64,000 bases of DNA from CADCVT01 sp036389155 (GTDB lineage Bacteria; Actinomycetota; Thermoleophilia; Solirubrobacterales; Solirubrobacteraceae), in the NCBI GenBank assembly GCA_036389155.1, contig DASVQN010000043.1, positions 124,001-188,000 on the forward strand, in the 5' to 3' direction. The notes under the pieces are model-generated. The model searched no databases and had not been told where the DNA came from. It saw only the letters and a list, made by a program, of their open reading frames with translations. Below, piece after piece: positions 31,899 to 41,292 of this stretch. Every line of letters starts with the position of its first letter. The first letter of the stretch is position 1. A program made the translations under genes and the position numbers.

Positions 31899-32741
31899 TC
31901 AGATCCGGCGCGAGTCGCTGCCGGCCTCGTAGACGTCGGGCACCGCGGTCGCCGTGGCGGTGACCTTCACGCGGCCGCGGCCGCGCGGTGCGCGCAGCGT
32001 CGTGCGGAAGCTCCCGTCCGCGCGCGTCCGGACGGTCTTCCTCGTCCGGCGCCCCGCGCGGCGCGCCTCGACGACGATCTCGCGCCCCGCTCCCTCCCCC
32101 TCCAGCCGGCCGAACACCGTCACGTGCCGTCCCGTGCGACCGAGGGCGAGCAGCGCGATCTGCGCCGGGCCCGGCGCGATCGACAGGCGCTGGTAGGGGC
32201 AGCCGTCGCGCGGCGCGGTGTCGGCCGACGGCGGCGCCATGTCCTGGACGAGGCCGAACTCCTGCGTCCAGGTCGGGCCCTGCCGCCCGTTCGCCGCCAG
32301 CCCGACGCCGAGGTCGGCGACGTCCGGCGCGAGGACCGCGTGGCAGTGGCCCTCGCTCTGCATCCAGCCGAGCATCGCCTGGCGTGCGGTGGTCTGGCCG
32401 AGGGCGATGTTCTCGTAGAGCGACTGGTACGGATAACCCGCGGCGTCGGCGCGATCGGCGGGCGTCCGGCCCTCCGGCGACACGTGGTCGAAGTAGCCGC
32501 GCGCGGCCATGTCGTCGCTGTGGCCCTGGGCCGCGGCGTCGAGCCGCGCCTCGCGCGTGACCGGCGGCAACCCGCGCGCGGCACGCTCGGCGTTGACGAT
32601 GCAGACCACCGCGTCGTCGGCGGCGTCGGCCGAACGCATGACCGACGCGTCCGCTCCGGGGCAGCGCGGCAACGTGCTCTGCGCGGCGGCGGGGGCCGCA
32701 GTCAGCAGGAGGGCGAGGCACGTCGCGAGGCACACGCGCAC
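31899..32741 (-). CDS. Secreted CAP/SCP-domain protein
   Basis: A 280-residue exported protein. Signal peptide CLATCLALLLTAAPAAAQ; a CAP domain follows with VCIVNAERAARGLPPVTREA, AAQGHSDDMAARGYFDHVSP (His), YENIALGQTTARQAMLGWMQ, SEGHCHAVLAP and DLGVGLAANG. The C-terminal about 90 residues are a basic beta domain (RRTRKTVRTRADGSFRTTLR). The start is one of two in-frame GTGs (32741 or 32735). CAP proteins in bacteria are extracellular with poorly known functions. Confidence 0.88.
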   Translation of the reverse strand: MRVCLATCLALLLTAAPAAAQSTLPRCPGADASVMRSADAADDAVVCIVNAERAARGLPPVTREARLDAAAQGHSDDMAARGYFDHVSPEGRTPADRADAAGYPYQSLYENIALGQTTARQAMLGWMQSEGHCHAVLAPDVADLGVGLAANGRQGPTWTQEFGLVQDMAPPSADTAPRDGCPYQRLSIAPGPAQIALLALGRTGRHVTVFGRLEGEGAGREIVVEARRAGRRTRKTVRTRADGSFRTTLRAPRGRGRVKVTATATAVPDVYEAGSDSRRI

Positions 32742-32765
32742 GGCGGCGAGCGTAGCTTGTGTCCC

Positions 32766-33641
32766 GTGCCCCGCACCGCCCCGCTCGCCGCGCTCGCCAT
32801 CGCCGGCTGCCCGATGTTCCCGGCGACCAACCACTGGAACCAGCGCGTCGACCGGCTGCCCGTCGCGTCGAGCTCCGGCGCGATCATCGGCAGCATCGGA
32901 AACGACCGCACGGTCCACCCCGACTTCGGCTCCGGCCGCTACGACGGCAACCGGATCGGGATCCCGTACAAGGTCGTGCCGCGCGGCCGGCGCAAGGTGC
33001 GGGTGCGGTTCGAGTACGCCGACGAGTCCGACCGCGGGCCGTACCCGATCCCGGCACGGCCGCCGATCGAGGGCGGCTCGGACCACCACGTCCTGCTCGT
33101 CCAGCGCGGCGTCTGCCGGCTGTACGAGCTCTTCGCGGCGCAGCGCAGCGGCGGCAGCTGGACCGCCGGCTCCGGCGCGATCTGGAACCTGCGCTCCAAC
33201 CGGCTGCGCCCGCGCGGGTGGACGAGCGCGGACGCCGCCGGCCTCCCGATCCTCCCGGGGCTCGCGCGGTTCGACGAGGTCCGCCGGGGCGCGATCCGCC
33301 ACGCGCTGCGCTTCACCGTGCCGCGGACGCGCAACGCGTTCGTCTACCCCGCCCGCCACTTCGCGTCGAGCCTGAGCGACGGCGCGCTGCCGCGGATGGG
33401 CGAGCGGCTGCGGCTGAAGCGCGGCGTCGACCCGAGCCGCTTCCCGCGGCAGGCCCGCGTGGTCGTGCGCGCGCTCAAGCGCTACGGGATGCTGCTGGCC
33501 GACAACGGGTCGAGCATCTACGTCTCGGGCGCGCCGAGCCCCGGCTGGGACAACGACGACCTGCGCACCCTCGGCCGCCTGCACGGCAGCGACTTCGAGG
33601 TCGTCGACACCAGCGGGATCCCGCGGCCGCCGGGCGGCTAG
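32766..33641 (+). CDS. Conserved exported protein, function unknown
   Basis: A 291-residue protein with a short hydrophobic leader ending AIAGCPMFPATNHWN, a possible lipobox/cleavage site. Typical segments are WNQRVDRLPVASSSGAIIGS, HPDFGSGRYDGNRIGIPYKV, PPIEGGSDHHVLLVQRGVCR, LYELFAAQ and GLPILPGLARFDEVRRGAIR. I know this as a recurrent hypothetical type in this bacterial group (CPxFPAxNxWNQRVDxLPV) without a known activity. His/Asp/Ser residues are conserved-looking, so an enzymatic role is possible. GTG at 32766 is 24 nt from the divergent CAP gene. Confidence 0.75.
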   Translation: MPRTAPLAALAIAGCPMFPATNHWNQRVDRLPVASSSGAIIGSIGNDRTVHPDFGSGRYDGNRIGIPYKVVPRGRRKVRVRFEYADESDRGPYPIPARPPIEGGSDHHVLLVQRGVCRLYELFAAQRSGGSWTAGSGAIWNLRSNRLRPRGWTSADAAGLPILPGLARFDEVRRGAIRHALRFTVPRTRNAFVYPARHFASSLSDGALPRMGERLRLKRGVDPSRFPRQARVVVRALKRYGMLLADNGSSIYVSGAPSPGWDNDDLRTLGRLHGSDFEVVDTSGIPRPPGG

Positions 33642-34681
33642 CGCAGCTCCGCGCGCGCGAACTCGGCCACGCCCTCGGCGAAGCCGACGCGCGCCTCGAA
33701 GCCCAGCACGTCGCGCGCCCGATCCGCGCACGCGAAGACGTGGCGGACGTCGCCGAGGCGGTACTCGCCGGTGACCACCGGCTCCGGCCCTCCGGCCGCG
33801 CGCGCCAGCTCGCGCGCGAGGTCGCCGACGGTGCGCGGCGTGCCGCTGCACACGTTGAACGCGCCCGGGATCGGGTCGTCGGCGGTCAGCGCGAGCACGT
33901 TCGCGCGCGCGACGTCGCGGACGTGGACGAAGTCGCGGATCTGCCCGCCGTCCTCGAAGACGCGCGGCGCGTCGCCGGCCTCGAGCGCGCTGCGGAAGAT
34001 CGACGCGACCCCCGCGTACGGCGTGTCGCGGGGCATCCGCGGGCCGTAGACGTTGTGGTAGCGCAGCGCGGTCACCGGGACGCCGGTCTCGCGCGCGAAC
34101 GCGGCCGTCAGGTACTCCTGCTGGGCCTTGGTCGCGGCGTAGACGTTGCGCGGGTCGAGCGGCGCGTCCTCGGGGATGCACCGCGGCTCGAGCGACGCGC
34201 CGCACTCCGGGCACGGCGGCTCGAACTCGCCGCCGTCGAGCGCGGCGACCTCGCGCGGCCCCGGCCGCACGACGCCGTGCTCGGCGCACGCGTAGCGCCC
34301 CTCGCCGTAGACGACCATCGAGCTCGCGAGGACGAAGCGGCCGGTGAAGGAGCGGGCAGCGAGCGCGCGCAGCAGGACGGCCGTCCCGAGGTCGTTGTGC
34401 GCCACGTAGTCGGCGATGTCGCCGAGGTCGACGCCGAGCCCGACCATCGCCGCCTGGTGGCAGACGTGGTCGACGCCGTCGAGGCAGCGCTCGACCGTCT
34501 CGCGGTCGCGGACGTCGCCGACGACGAGCTCGGCGCGCGGGTTCAGCTCCGTCGCCGCGCCCTGCGCCCAGGCGAGCGGGTGGAAGCTGTCGAGCACGAC
34601 GACGTCGTGGCCGAGCTCGAGCAGCTCGTCGACGACGTGCGAGCCGATGAAGCCGGCTCCCCCGGTGACCAGGACGCGCAT
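33638..34681 (-). CDS. NAD(P)-dependent nucleotide-sugar epimerase/dehydratase
   Basis: A 347-residue extended short-chain dehydrogenase. Rossmann motif MRVLVTGGAGFIGSHVVDEL, catalytic SSMVVYGE and NVYAATKAQQEYL (Tyr-x3-Lys), RYHNVYGPRMPRDTPYAG, RDFVHVRDVARANVLAL. An insertion between the Ser and Tyr motifs holds cysteines and His (YACAEHG, PPCPECGASLEPRC) that look like a zinc-binding knuckle, unusual for this family. ATG at 34681 is chosen. It is divergent from the GT2 gene with 19 nt between starts, suggesting a shared sugar-transfer pathway. Confidence 0.88.
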   Translation of the reverse strand: MRVLVTGGAGFIGSHVVDELLELGHDVVVLDSFHPLAWAQGAATELNPRAELVVGDVRDRETVERCLDGVDHVCHQAAMVGLGVDLGDIADYVAHNDLGTAVLLRALAARSFTGRFVLASSMVVYGEGRYACAEHGVVRPGPREVAALDGGEFEPPCPECGASLEPRCIPEDAPLDPRNVYAATKAQQEYLTAAFARETGVPVTALRYHNVYGPRMPRDTPYAGVASIFRSALEAGDAPRVFEDGGQIRDFVHVRDVARANVLALTADDPIPGAFNVCSGTPRTVGDLARELARAAGGPEPVVTGEYRLGDVRHVFACADRARDVLGFEARVGFAEGVAEFARAELR

Positions 34682-34700
34682 CGGAGTAGCTTCGCTGCCC

Positions 34701-35348
34701 GTGATCGATGTCATCTTCCCGGTCCTCGACGAACGAGAGGCGCTGTCCGCCGTGCTCGGCGCGCTGCCGCCCGGCTACCGCGCGATCGTGGCCGACAACG
34801 GGTCGACCGACGGCTCGGGCGAGCTGGCCGCGCAGCTCGGCGCGCTCGTCGTGCGCGAGGAGCGCCGCGGCTTCGGCGCCGCCTGCTTCGCGGGGCTGAG
34901 CGCGGCGACCGCCGACGTCGTGTGCTTCATGGACTGCGACGGCTCGCTCGACCCGCGCGACCTCTCGCTCGTCGCCGACCCGGTCTCGCGCGGCGCCGCC
35001 GACCTCGTCCTCGGCGCGCGCGTGATCGCCCGCGGCGCGATGCCGCCGCACGTGCGGATCGCCAACCGCGTCCTCGCGCTGGAGCTGCGCCGCCGCGCCG
35101 GCGTGCGCGTCACCGACCTCGGCCCGATGCGCGCGGCCCGCCGCGCCGACCTCCTCGCCCTCGGCATCGAGGACCGCCGCTTCGGCTGGCCGCTCGAGAT
35201 GGTCCTCCGCGCCGCCCGCGCGGGCTGGAGGATCGACGAGGTCCGCGTCCCCTACTCCGCGCGCGCCGGGAAGTCGAAGATCACCGGCACGGTGCGCGGT
35301 ACGATCAGGACGGTCCGCGACATGCGCGCGGTGTTCAGCGAGGTCTGA
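34701..35348 (+). CDS. GT2-family glycosyltransferase
   Basis: A 215-residue GT-A fold enzyme. It starts VIDVIFPVLDEREALSAVL, has the nucleotide loop IVADNGSTDGSGELAAQLGA, the DxD-like VCFMDCDGSLDPRDL and GVRVTDLGPMRAARR. PYSARAGKSKITGTVRGTIR is at the end, as in dolichyl-phosphate-mannose-synthase-type proteins without a membrane domain. The start GTG at 34701 leaves only 19 nt to the epimerase start. It likely moves a sugar to a lipid or peptide acceptor. Confidence 0.87.
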   Translation: MIDVIFPVLDEREALSAVLGALPPGYRAIVADNGSTDGSGELAAQLGALVVREERRGFGAACFAGLSAATADVVCFMDCDGSLDPRDLSLVADPVSRGAADLVLGARVIARGAMPPHVRIANRVLALELRRRAGVRVTDLGPMRAARRADLLALGIEDRRFGWPLEMVLRAARAGWRIDEVRVPYSARAGKSKITGTVRGTIRTVRDMRAVFSEV

Positions 35349-35359
35349 GCCGGGCGGAC

Positions 35360-36643
35360 TTAGTCTGGATCGCCGCGTTCGCGCACCTTGCGCGCGACGC
35401 CGAGGCCCATCGAGCCGAGGTACGACGTGGCAAGGAGCGCGGTATAGCACGCAGCCGTCGCGAGCCACGGCAATGCGACTGGCCACTCCGGCGAGGCTTC
35501 CACGCTCAGCGCCACGGCCTCGAGGGCGACGGCCACCGCCGCGGCGACGCCCCATCGTGGTCTCGATCCCCCGGACCGCGCCAGCCCGACAGCGCCACCG
35601 AAGCAGAGCGCGATGGTCATCGCCTGCGCCGGCGGCGCGCCAACCCCAGCGAGCTGCGCTCCGAGCGCCCCGGCCGATGCCGCCGCCGCGAGCAGCGCGA
35701 TGTTCCAGGGGGCGGTGATGCGACCGCGGCCGTTCAGGACCTCGGCGGCGCCGAGGTAGCGCGGCTCTTCCCGCCCGATCCACTCGGAGGTCGCGCTAAA
35801 GGCAGCGCGACTCCCAGGCGACCCGTCCAGGTGCCGAACCAGCGTGGAGATGTGCGGCTTGCGACGCAGCCCTTCCCGGACCGTCCAGTGCTCGCCGATC
35901 CGAGCGCACGAGTTCGTTGCCTCCAGGGCCCAACTGAGCAGGACGTACATCGAACCGAACGCGGCGAAGAAGGCCACCCCTGCCGCCATGGCGGCACGAT
36001 CCGCGGTCAGGCCGGCGAGAGCGAGGCCGACTCCGCCCCTGACCGCGTAGCCAAGCCCGACGACGATCCATACGGCGATATCGCGCGGACGCGCATCGAC
36101 GCGCAGTCGTCCCGGCGGTCGGGCGCGAAGGGCCTCGTAGACGACCGCGATCGAGAACACCGCCACGATGAGCAGCATGACCGACTGGACGAGGCCCAGC
36201 GCCTCACCGACGAGGACGGCCGCGACGATCCTCGCGCCCGCAACGGCGAGGCTCGCGCGCATGTTTCGCCGCGTGTCAGCGTCTGTGGCCCCGACGGGAA
36301 GGCGAGCGCGCAGTCCGCGCGCGGGGTGCTCTCGATCGTCCGCGAGACCTCGAACGTCGTTCCACTGGTACCGCGCGTGATAGACGAGGAACTCCAGGGC
36401 GAGCCACAGCGCCAGGAAGTCGCGCAGCCGATCGAAGTCTCCGGCGGCGCCGGCTGCCACGACGTACGTCGCGGGCGCGAGCAGGATCTTCACGAGATCC
36501 TGCGGCCGAGGGACCACGAGGTAGGAGACCAAGCCGCGCTCGGTCGCCGCGGCCGATCTGATCCCCGCGTGGTCGCGGCCCTCGATCACAACAGAGAGGT
36601 CGACCGTTGGATGACGCCACGGTGTTGAGGGGATAAGTACCAT
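35360..36643 (-). CDS. UbiA-like polytopic membrane protein
   Basis: A 427-residue protein with about nine transmembrane segments. After a soluble N-terminus come PQDLVKILLAPATYVVAAGA and the UbiA-like motif YQWNDVRGLADDREHPARGL (NDxxxxxDDR, Asp-rich loop). A second conserved-looking stretch, RDIAVWIVVGLGYAVRGGVG, resembles helix V-VI of decaprenyl-phosphate phosphoribosyltransferase relatives. The C-terminal three helices carry an extra soluble loop (EHWTVREGLRRKPHISTLVR). ATG at 36643 with GGGGAG just upstream. The 19-bp repeat lies in its upstream region. Substrate and function unknown; weaker GC bias than its neighbours. Confidence 0.7.
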   Translation of the reverse strand: MVLIPSTPWRHPTVDLSVVIEGRDHAGIRSAAATERGLVSYLVVPRPQDLVKILLAPATYVVAAGAAGDFDRLRDFLALWLALEFLVYHARYQWNDVRGLADDREHPARGLRARLPVGATDADTRRNMRASLAVAGARIVAAVLVGEALGLVQSVMLLIVAVFSIAVVYEALRARPPGRLRVDARPRDIAVWIVVGLGYAVRGGVGLALAGLTADRAAMAAGVAFFAAFGSMYVLLSWALEATNSCARIGEHWTVREGLRRKPHISTLVRHLDGSPGSRAAFSATSEWIGREEPRYLGAAEVLNGRGRITAPWNIALLAAAASAGALGAQLAGVGAPPAQAMTIALCFGGAVGLARSGGSRPRWGVAAAVAVALEAVALSVEASPEWPVALPWLATAACYTALLATSYLGSMGLGVARKVRERGDPD

Positions 36644-36665
36644 CTCCCCGTTGAACAGCCGTGCG

Positions 36666-36684
36666 GATAACTGAGAATTATCGG
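36666..36684. repeat. Left 19-bp inverted repeat of the STAND/SHMT-like cassette
   Basis: GATAACTGAGAATTATCGG. The reverse complement is at 41292-41310 with no mismatch. The unit is itself a dyad (GATAA-N7-TTATC). It ends one base before the GTG of the STAND-type gene and also lies upstream of the divergent UbiA-like gene. TTGAAC at 36651-36656 could be a -35 for the rightward gene. It may be an operator, a recombinase site, or both. Confidence 0.85.
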
Positions 36685-36685
36685 C

Positions 36686-39382
36686 GTGTCCGGTCATCGT
36701 GGCCCGTGGCGCGTCGCCGTCGTCGTCCGCCCGCTGGATCGCGCGCTCGGCGTGCTGAGGCTCGGCTTGATCCCACTGGTGGTACTCGGCGCGAGCCTGC
36801 CGACGCTTCAGGCGATCGACGGGACGTTCGGCGGTCCGTCGAGGGGCTGGGCGCTTGGGGCGACCGGCGTAGCGGTCGCCCTCGCGTACGTAGTCCTGCT
36901 CCAGACCCAGCCTGTCGCGAGCCGCTTCGATCTCGTCTTCGCGCGCGTGCGAAGGCGCGTCACGATGGCCTGTCATCCCGAGGTTGCGGGCAGCCACGAG
37001 GAGGCTCGGATCGCCTGCTGGCTGACCCCCGAGGTCCTTCGAGCGCCGCTGTTCCGGTACGAGGAGCAGCATGACGCCGTACTGGCGCTCCTCGACGCGT
37101 GTCGCGAGGGGCCGCCCGGTCAGTACTGGTTCCTGGAAGGCAGGAGCGGGACCGGAAAGACGCGCTCCGCCCTCATGCTCGTTCAGGCGCTGGTCCGCGA
37201 CCTGAACCTGCTCCAGTTCGGCAACCGCTCGTACCTGTATGACTTCGGCGACTCGGAGTCGGCGCAGGACGCGCTCCTCAGGTGGCTGGGGACAGCGCGA
37301 CACGACCACGCGGTGGTGCTGGTCGACAACTTCCAGCTCGTCCGCGCCGACGTGTTGCGCGAGCTGACGAGCCGGCTCGTCGACCAGGCAGCTCCTCGGC
37401 CCGAGCGACTCGTCCTCTTCCTGACCCGCCCGCCCGACGCGTGGAACCTCAGCCCCGCTTCCGAAGTGCGGCTCGTGTCCGCGGCCAAGGCCGTGAAGCA
37501 CCACCTCGAGCTGACCGGGCCTCCATCCGCGTCGATCGCCCGGTCCCTGTCGGCTTTCGATACGACCGGATCGCAGCTCATCTGGGACCTTCAGGACGAT
37601 CTCGTCGCGACCGCCCCGCAGCTGCACCTGGCGCAGGTCATCGCGCGAAACGGCGCTATCCCAGCCGAGGTCGCGAAGATCCTCGGTCTGCTCGCCGGAG
37701 ACGTCGACGATGCAGCGGCGCTCGACCTCGTGCACGTCCTCGCCGTCGTGACAGCACTGTCGATGCACCGCGGGGCGTTCTCGGCGCGTGACTTCCGACG
37801 CGCGGTGCGCTCGGCGTGGGGTGGCGTCTTACCTCGGCGGGCGCTCGTGCAGAGCCTGCGGATGAGGGCGACCCTGCGGCGGCTCCGGCGGCTCGGGCTC
37901 ATCTCGCGGAGCCATCGCCGCGGGGCGCGCTATGAGTTCCACGAGGCCATCGCGAAGCTCTGCATCGATCGGCTGTCGACGCTTCCCGCGTTCCAGATCC
38001 CGTTCACCGTCGTCGGCCGGTCGCGCCTCGGCGAGCTCCTGTCGAGCGGGGACGCGCTCACCGGATGGCTCACCGCGGTGGAGGTCGGCGCCCAGGAAAC
38101 CGCCGCGGCGAGCTTCGACACCGCGATGGCGAACGGCCCGTACACGCGGATGCTGCGCTGCTTGCGGCGAGCGGGCGCGCGCTACCCCCTGTCGGCGCCT
38201 TTGCGATTGCAGCTGGCGGTCCTCCTGGATCGAACCGGTGACTTTGCCGCGTCGCGCGAGGAGTTCACGGACGACCTCGTGCGGTCGCTGGACCCGTCGA
38301 GCGAGCTGGCCGTCATCTTCGCCACGACGCGGCTCGAGGCGAGCCATGATCGGGACGCGGCTGCCGGCCTCGAGCTGCTGGCCGGCCACCCCGATCGTAT
38401 GGTGAGGATCGTCGGCGAGTACTGGAAGCTCCACGTCGCCGCCCACGACGGCCGATTCGCGTCCCGAGAGCTGCTCGACCTCGCGACCGAGGCGCTCGGG
38501 CTCCTCGGATCGCGCGAGAGCCACTGGCTGACGTACTCGATCGGTCGAATGCACTTCGACTCGCTGCGTCATCACTACCTGGAGGGAGGAATTCCGGCCG
38601 GCGCGGTCGCGGACCCCGCGCGCCGCAAGCTCGGCGCTCACCTGCGCACGCGGCTCGCCACGTACGAAGCGATGGACACCCTCTACACCAGGGCCCACCT
38701 GGTCGGTCACGTGCTCCTACCCCAGCTGGCGCTCCTGTTCGAACCGGTGACGAGCGAGCAGGCGGCGCTCGCCGGCGTCACACCGCAGGACGTCGCAACG
38801 GTCGACGCCCTCGTCGCGACGGCCCAGCGGCTCTACCGGCACGCCCAGGACCAGTTCGCCCAGGTCGGCGACCGAGAGGCCACGTACCTGCAGGCCGACG
38901 TCATGAACGCGGAGATGATGGACACGACGAGCGACCTCGACGCGCTCAAGGTGCGGCTGCACGAGTACGAGCGCTTCATCATCGGCACCGGCTTCATCGA
39001 CATCGCGAGCTACCCGCACCTCTTCTTCCTGCGATGGAACATGCTCAAGTACTACCGGGTGCTCGCGACGACGGCGCCTTCGACGCCCACGGCTGTCGAC
39101 GAGCACCTGGCCGCGGCACAGCGGCATCTGGGCGAGATCATTCAGCTGGACACGGAGGCCGGCAACGAGTACGGCCTGATGAGGGCCAAGCTGCTCGCGA
39201 TCCTTCTGGGCTGGGTGAAGGAACCGCCTCCTGCGCAAGAGCTCACGTCCCTGTCCGCGCAGATGGCGGGGTGTGGCTACCGGCGCGAGGAGCGGCTGCT
39301 GTCCCACCTCGCCGGGCGGGGAGCGCTTCCGATCCTCGAGCTAGAGGCGTTCTTCCGGTTCTATCCGTTCGTCGGCCAGTAG
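36686..39382 (+). CDS. Membrane-anchored STAND-type P-loop ATPase with helical repeat C-terminus
   Basis: An 898-residue protein. Two transmembrane segments (about 25-43 and 55-73) precede a P-loop NTPase domain: Walker A EGRSGTGKTR (151-160) and Walker B HAVVLVDNF (about 210). A winged-helix-like part follows (LRRLRRLGLISRSHRRGARY), then a long TPR-like helical region to the end. This architecture matches signalling STAND ATPases, with an N-terminal membrane anchor in place of a soluble effector. It starts at GTG 36686 immediately after the left 19-bp repeat and has no Shine-Dalgarno. Its last 42 nt overlap the convergent methyltransferase gene. No named family recognised. Confidence 0.75.
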   Translation: MSGHRGPWRVAVVVRPLDRALGVLRLGLIPLVVLGASLPTLQAIDGTFGGPSRGWALGATGVAVALAYVVLLQTQPVASRFDLVFARVRRRVTMACHPEVAGSHEEARIACWLTPEVLRAPLFRYEEQHDAVLALLDACREGPPGQYWFLEGRSGTGKTRSALMLVQALVRDLNLLQFGNRSYLYDFGDSESAQDALLRWLGTARHDHAVVLVDNFQLVRADVLRELTSRLVDQAAPRPERLVLFLTRPPDAWNLSPASEVRLVSAAKAVKHHLELTGPPSASIARSLSAFDTTGSQLIWDLQDDLVATAPQLHLAQVIARNGAIPAEVAKILGLLAGDVDDAAALDLVHVLAVVTALSMHRGAFSARDFRRAVRSAWGGVLPRRALVQSLRMRATLRRLRRLGLISRSHRRGARYEFHEAIAKLCIDRLSTLPAFQIPFTVVGRSRLGELLSSGDALTGWLTAVEVGAQETAAASFDTAMANGPYTRMLRCLRRAGARYPLSAPLRLQLAVLLDRTGDFAASREEFTDDLVRSLDPSSELAVIFATTRLEASHDRDAAAGLELLAGHPDRMVRIVGEYWKLHVAAHDGRFASRELLDLATEALGLLGSRESHWLTYSIGRMHFDSLRHHYLEGGIPAGAVADPARRKLGAHLRTRLATYEAMDTLYTRAHLVGHVLLPQLALLFEPVTSEQAALAGVTPQDVATVDALVATAQRLYRHAQDQFAQVGDREATYLQADVMNAEMMDTTSDLDALKVRLHEYERFIIGTGFIDIASYPHLFFLRWNMLKYYRVLATTAPSTPTAVDEHLAAAQRHLGEIIQLDTEAGNEYGLMRAKLLAILLGWVKEPPPAQELTSLSAQMAGCGYRREERLLSHLAGRGALPILELEAFFRFYPFVGQ

Positions 39383-40036
39383 ACGCGCCACGATGATCTC
39401 GCGGCGCCGCGCGGCGCCTGCGCGAAGGTACGCGTACAGGTGCTCGGACTCGACCGACCACAGCGAAGTCGCTCTGGCGTCACGTCCGAACCAGGTCGCC
39501 GGGGGCCGGTAGAACGCCGCGGCCCGCGACGTGCGGACGGCGAACCGGGCGCTGTCGTCGTCGTCCGACAGATCGTTCGAGACGACGCAGATGGTGTCGC
39601 GGCGACCGAGCGCGGCGAGAGCGGTCCATGCCGGGATCGACGCTTCGTCCGGATCCCAGAGATGACCCAGCACGCCGTCGCAGTAAATGACGTCGAACCG
39701 CCCGAGCGGCGGGTCCTCCAACAGCGCGAACCGCGCCGTCGCCAAGCCCTTGCCCCGGCAGATGCGTAGCGCGCTGCCCGCCGGGTCGGTGGCGAGGACA
39801 TTCCATCCCCGGGCGGCGAGCGCCGCCTCGGCGTGCCCGGTGCCCGCTCCGACGCTGATCAGGTTGCGCGCGGCGTCTGCGTGGCGGCCGAGCAGCCCCA
39901 CGACGTGCGATCGGTAGGCGGCGTCTCCGACGGCAAGGGGCGGCGGCAGATCGGTCTTTGCGCCCGCCTCCCACCGGTCGAACAGGCTCGGTTCCCCGGG
40001 CGGCTCGTAAGCGACGGACGGAAGGCGGCGACTCAC
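39341..40036 (-). CDS. SAM-dependent methyltransferase of the cassette
   Basis: A 231-residue class I methyltransferase. Motif I LISVGAGTGHAEAALAARGW (VGAGTGH), then VLATDPAGSALRICRGKG, FDVIYCDGVLGHLWD and a C-terminal cap rich in Arg. GTG at 40036 is 2 nt after the TAG of the SHMT-like gene, so the two form an operon read leftward from the right repeat. It converges on the STAND-type gene with a 42-nt overlap. Substrate unknown; a small molecule built by the SHMT-like enzyme is a natural guess. Confidence 0.78.
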   Translation of the reverse strand: MSRRLPSVAYEPPGEPSLFDRWEAGAKTDLPPPLAVGDAAYRSHVVGLLGRHADAARNLISVGAGTGHAEAALAARGWNVLATDPAGSALRICRGKGLATARFALLEDPPLGRFDVIYCDGVLGHLWDPDEASIPAWTALAALGRRDTICVVSNDLSDDDDSARFAVRTSRAAAFYRPPATWFGRDARATSLWSVESEHLYAYLRAGAARRREIIVARLLADERIEPEERL

Positions 40037-40038
40037 GC

Positions 40039-41292
40039 CTAGATCCAGTGCTCCGGCGGGAGGATCGCCGTCGTCCGCGCGTCCTCCGCGAGTGCGCCGA
40101 CCCGAGCCCGAAGGCTTGCACCCGCGCCGTCTGCGATAGCGGTGGCGATGATATCCGCGAGTTCCTCGACGTGCCCCAGGTCGATGCCCGCAACAGCGGA
40201 GAACGTGGTCCCCAGCCGCAGCCCGTAGCCCAGATCGTACGGCAGCTTCCGGTAGTTGGTGTGTATCCGCGCCTCCGTGAGCGCTTCGAACTGCGCGAAC
40301 GCCTCGTCACGGCTGGCCGAGAGGATCCAGATGTGATGCGTCGCCGGCCAGTGTGGATCGCCCTGCCGTGCGCGCGGCACCACGGCGACCTCGCGCTCGC
40401 CGAGCCGACGCTCGAGTTCGGCCGCCGTGCTCAAGAGCCGGCCTACGTACGTCTCCAGCCAGTCCTCGCGGAGCAGCGTCAACCCCATGAGGTACGTGTT
40501 CTCCGCGTGGGAGCTGGAGACCAGGGTGCTCAGACCTGAGACCACGCGCTTCCACAGTTCGCCGCCCTCACGGGTGACGATCGCCGCCTTCTGCGGCCCC
40601 GGGAAGTTCTTGTGAAGCGTGAACAGCATGAGGTCGAATCCCCACTCGAGGGGATTCTCGTAGCGACCGGTGAGGATGGGGGTCAGGTACTGTGAGGCGT
40701 CGAAGATCGTCGTGGGCCCTTCGAGGCCTCCGATGAACGAGAAGTCCTCGTACCGCAGACCCTCGCTCCGGTCGACGAAGATGAAATCGGGAGGCGTCCT
40801 CTCGATGACCTTGAGAGCGGCCGCGCGATCGATGCAGAGGCGCTCCCGATCGATCGGTAGGTCGATCGTGCGAAGCCCCAAACGCTGCAGAATTGCGTGA
40901 GTGTTGAAATGTCCGCCCGCGTCCTCCGAGAGCAGCATCACGGTCTGGCCAATCGCGCCGATGCTCATGAACGTCGCGGCGTGGGCCTGAAGTCCGGAGA
41001 GGAGACGGAGGGAGCCTTCGGCCGCCCCGAGGGCGTCAGCGACGAGGCGGTGGATCGCGGCAATGTCCTTGGCGGCCTGCTCGCGGCCGCCGCCGAATTG
41101 GACGATCGCGTGCTTGCGGGCCTCCCGGTCGCGCACCTTGTCGGTCAGATACAGCCCGTGAAGGAACGCCGTTCGGTCGCGGTCAGCCAAGCCGAAGGGC
41201 AAGCTGTCGACGGGGGTCAGGACGATGGAGGCCGCGAGCAGCCGCCTCTGCTCATCCAAGGAGCGAAGAAGATCGGCCCGGCTGAGTGGCAC
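40039..41292 (-). CDS. SHMT-like PLP-dependent enzyme
   Basis: A 417-residue fold-type I PLP enzyme most like serine hydroxymethyltransferase/threonine transaldolases. Relevant segments are FGGGREQAAKDIAAIHRLVA, LLSGLQAHAATFMSIGAIGQ (cofactor phosphate region), DAGGHFNTHAI, then FTLHKNFPGPQKAAIVTREG with the likely Schiff-base Lys (HKNFPG versus HKT in SHMT), and GTTFSAVAGIDLGHVEELAD near the end. Folate-binding residues of true SHMT are not evident, so an aldol-type reaction on an amino acid is possible. GTG at 41292 uses the last base of the right repeat as its first base; there is no Shine-Dalgarno. Coupled to the methyltransferase gene. Confidence 0.75.
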   Translation of the reverse strand: MPLSRADLLRSLDEQRRLLAASIVLTPVDSLPFGLADRDRTAFLHGLYLTDKVRDREARKHAIVQFGGGREQAAKDIAAIHRLVADALGAAEGSLRLLSGLQAHAATFMSIGAIGQTVMLLSEDAGGHFNTHAILQRLGLRTIDLPIDRERLCIDRAAALKVIERTPPDFIFVDRSEGLRYEDFSFIGGLEGPTTIFDASQYLTPILTGRYENPLEWGFDLMLFTLHKNFPGPQKAAIVTREGGELWKRVVSGLSTLVSSSHAENTYLMGLTLLREDWLETYVGRLLSTAAELERRLGEREVAVVPRARQGDPHWPATHHIWILSASRDEAFAQFEALTEARIHTNYRKLPYDLGYGLRLGTTFSAVAGIDLGHVEELADIIATAIADGAGASLRARVGALAEDARTTAILPPEHWI

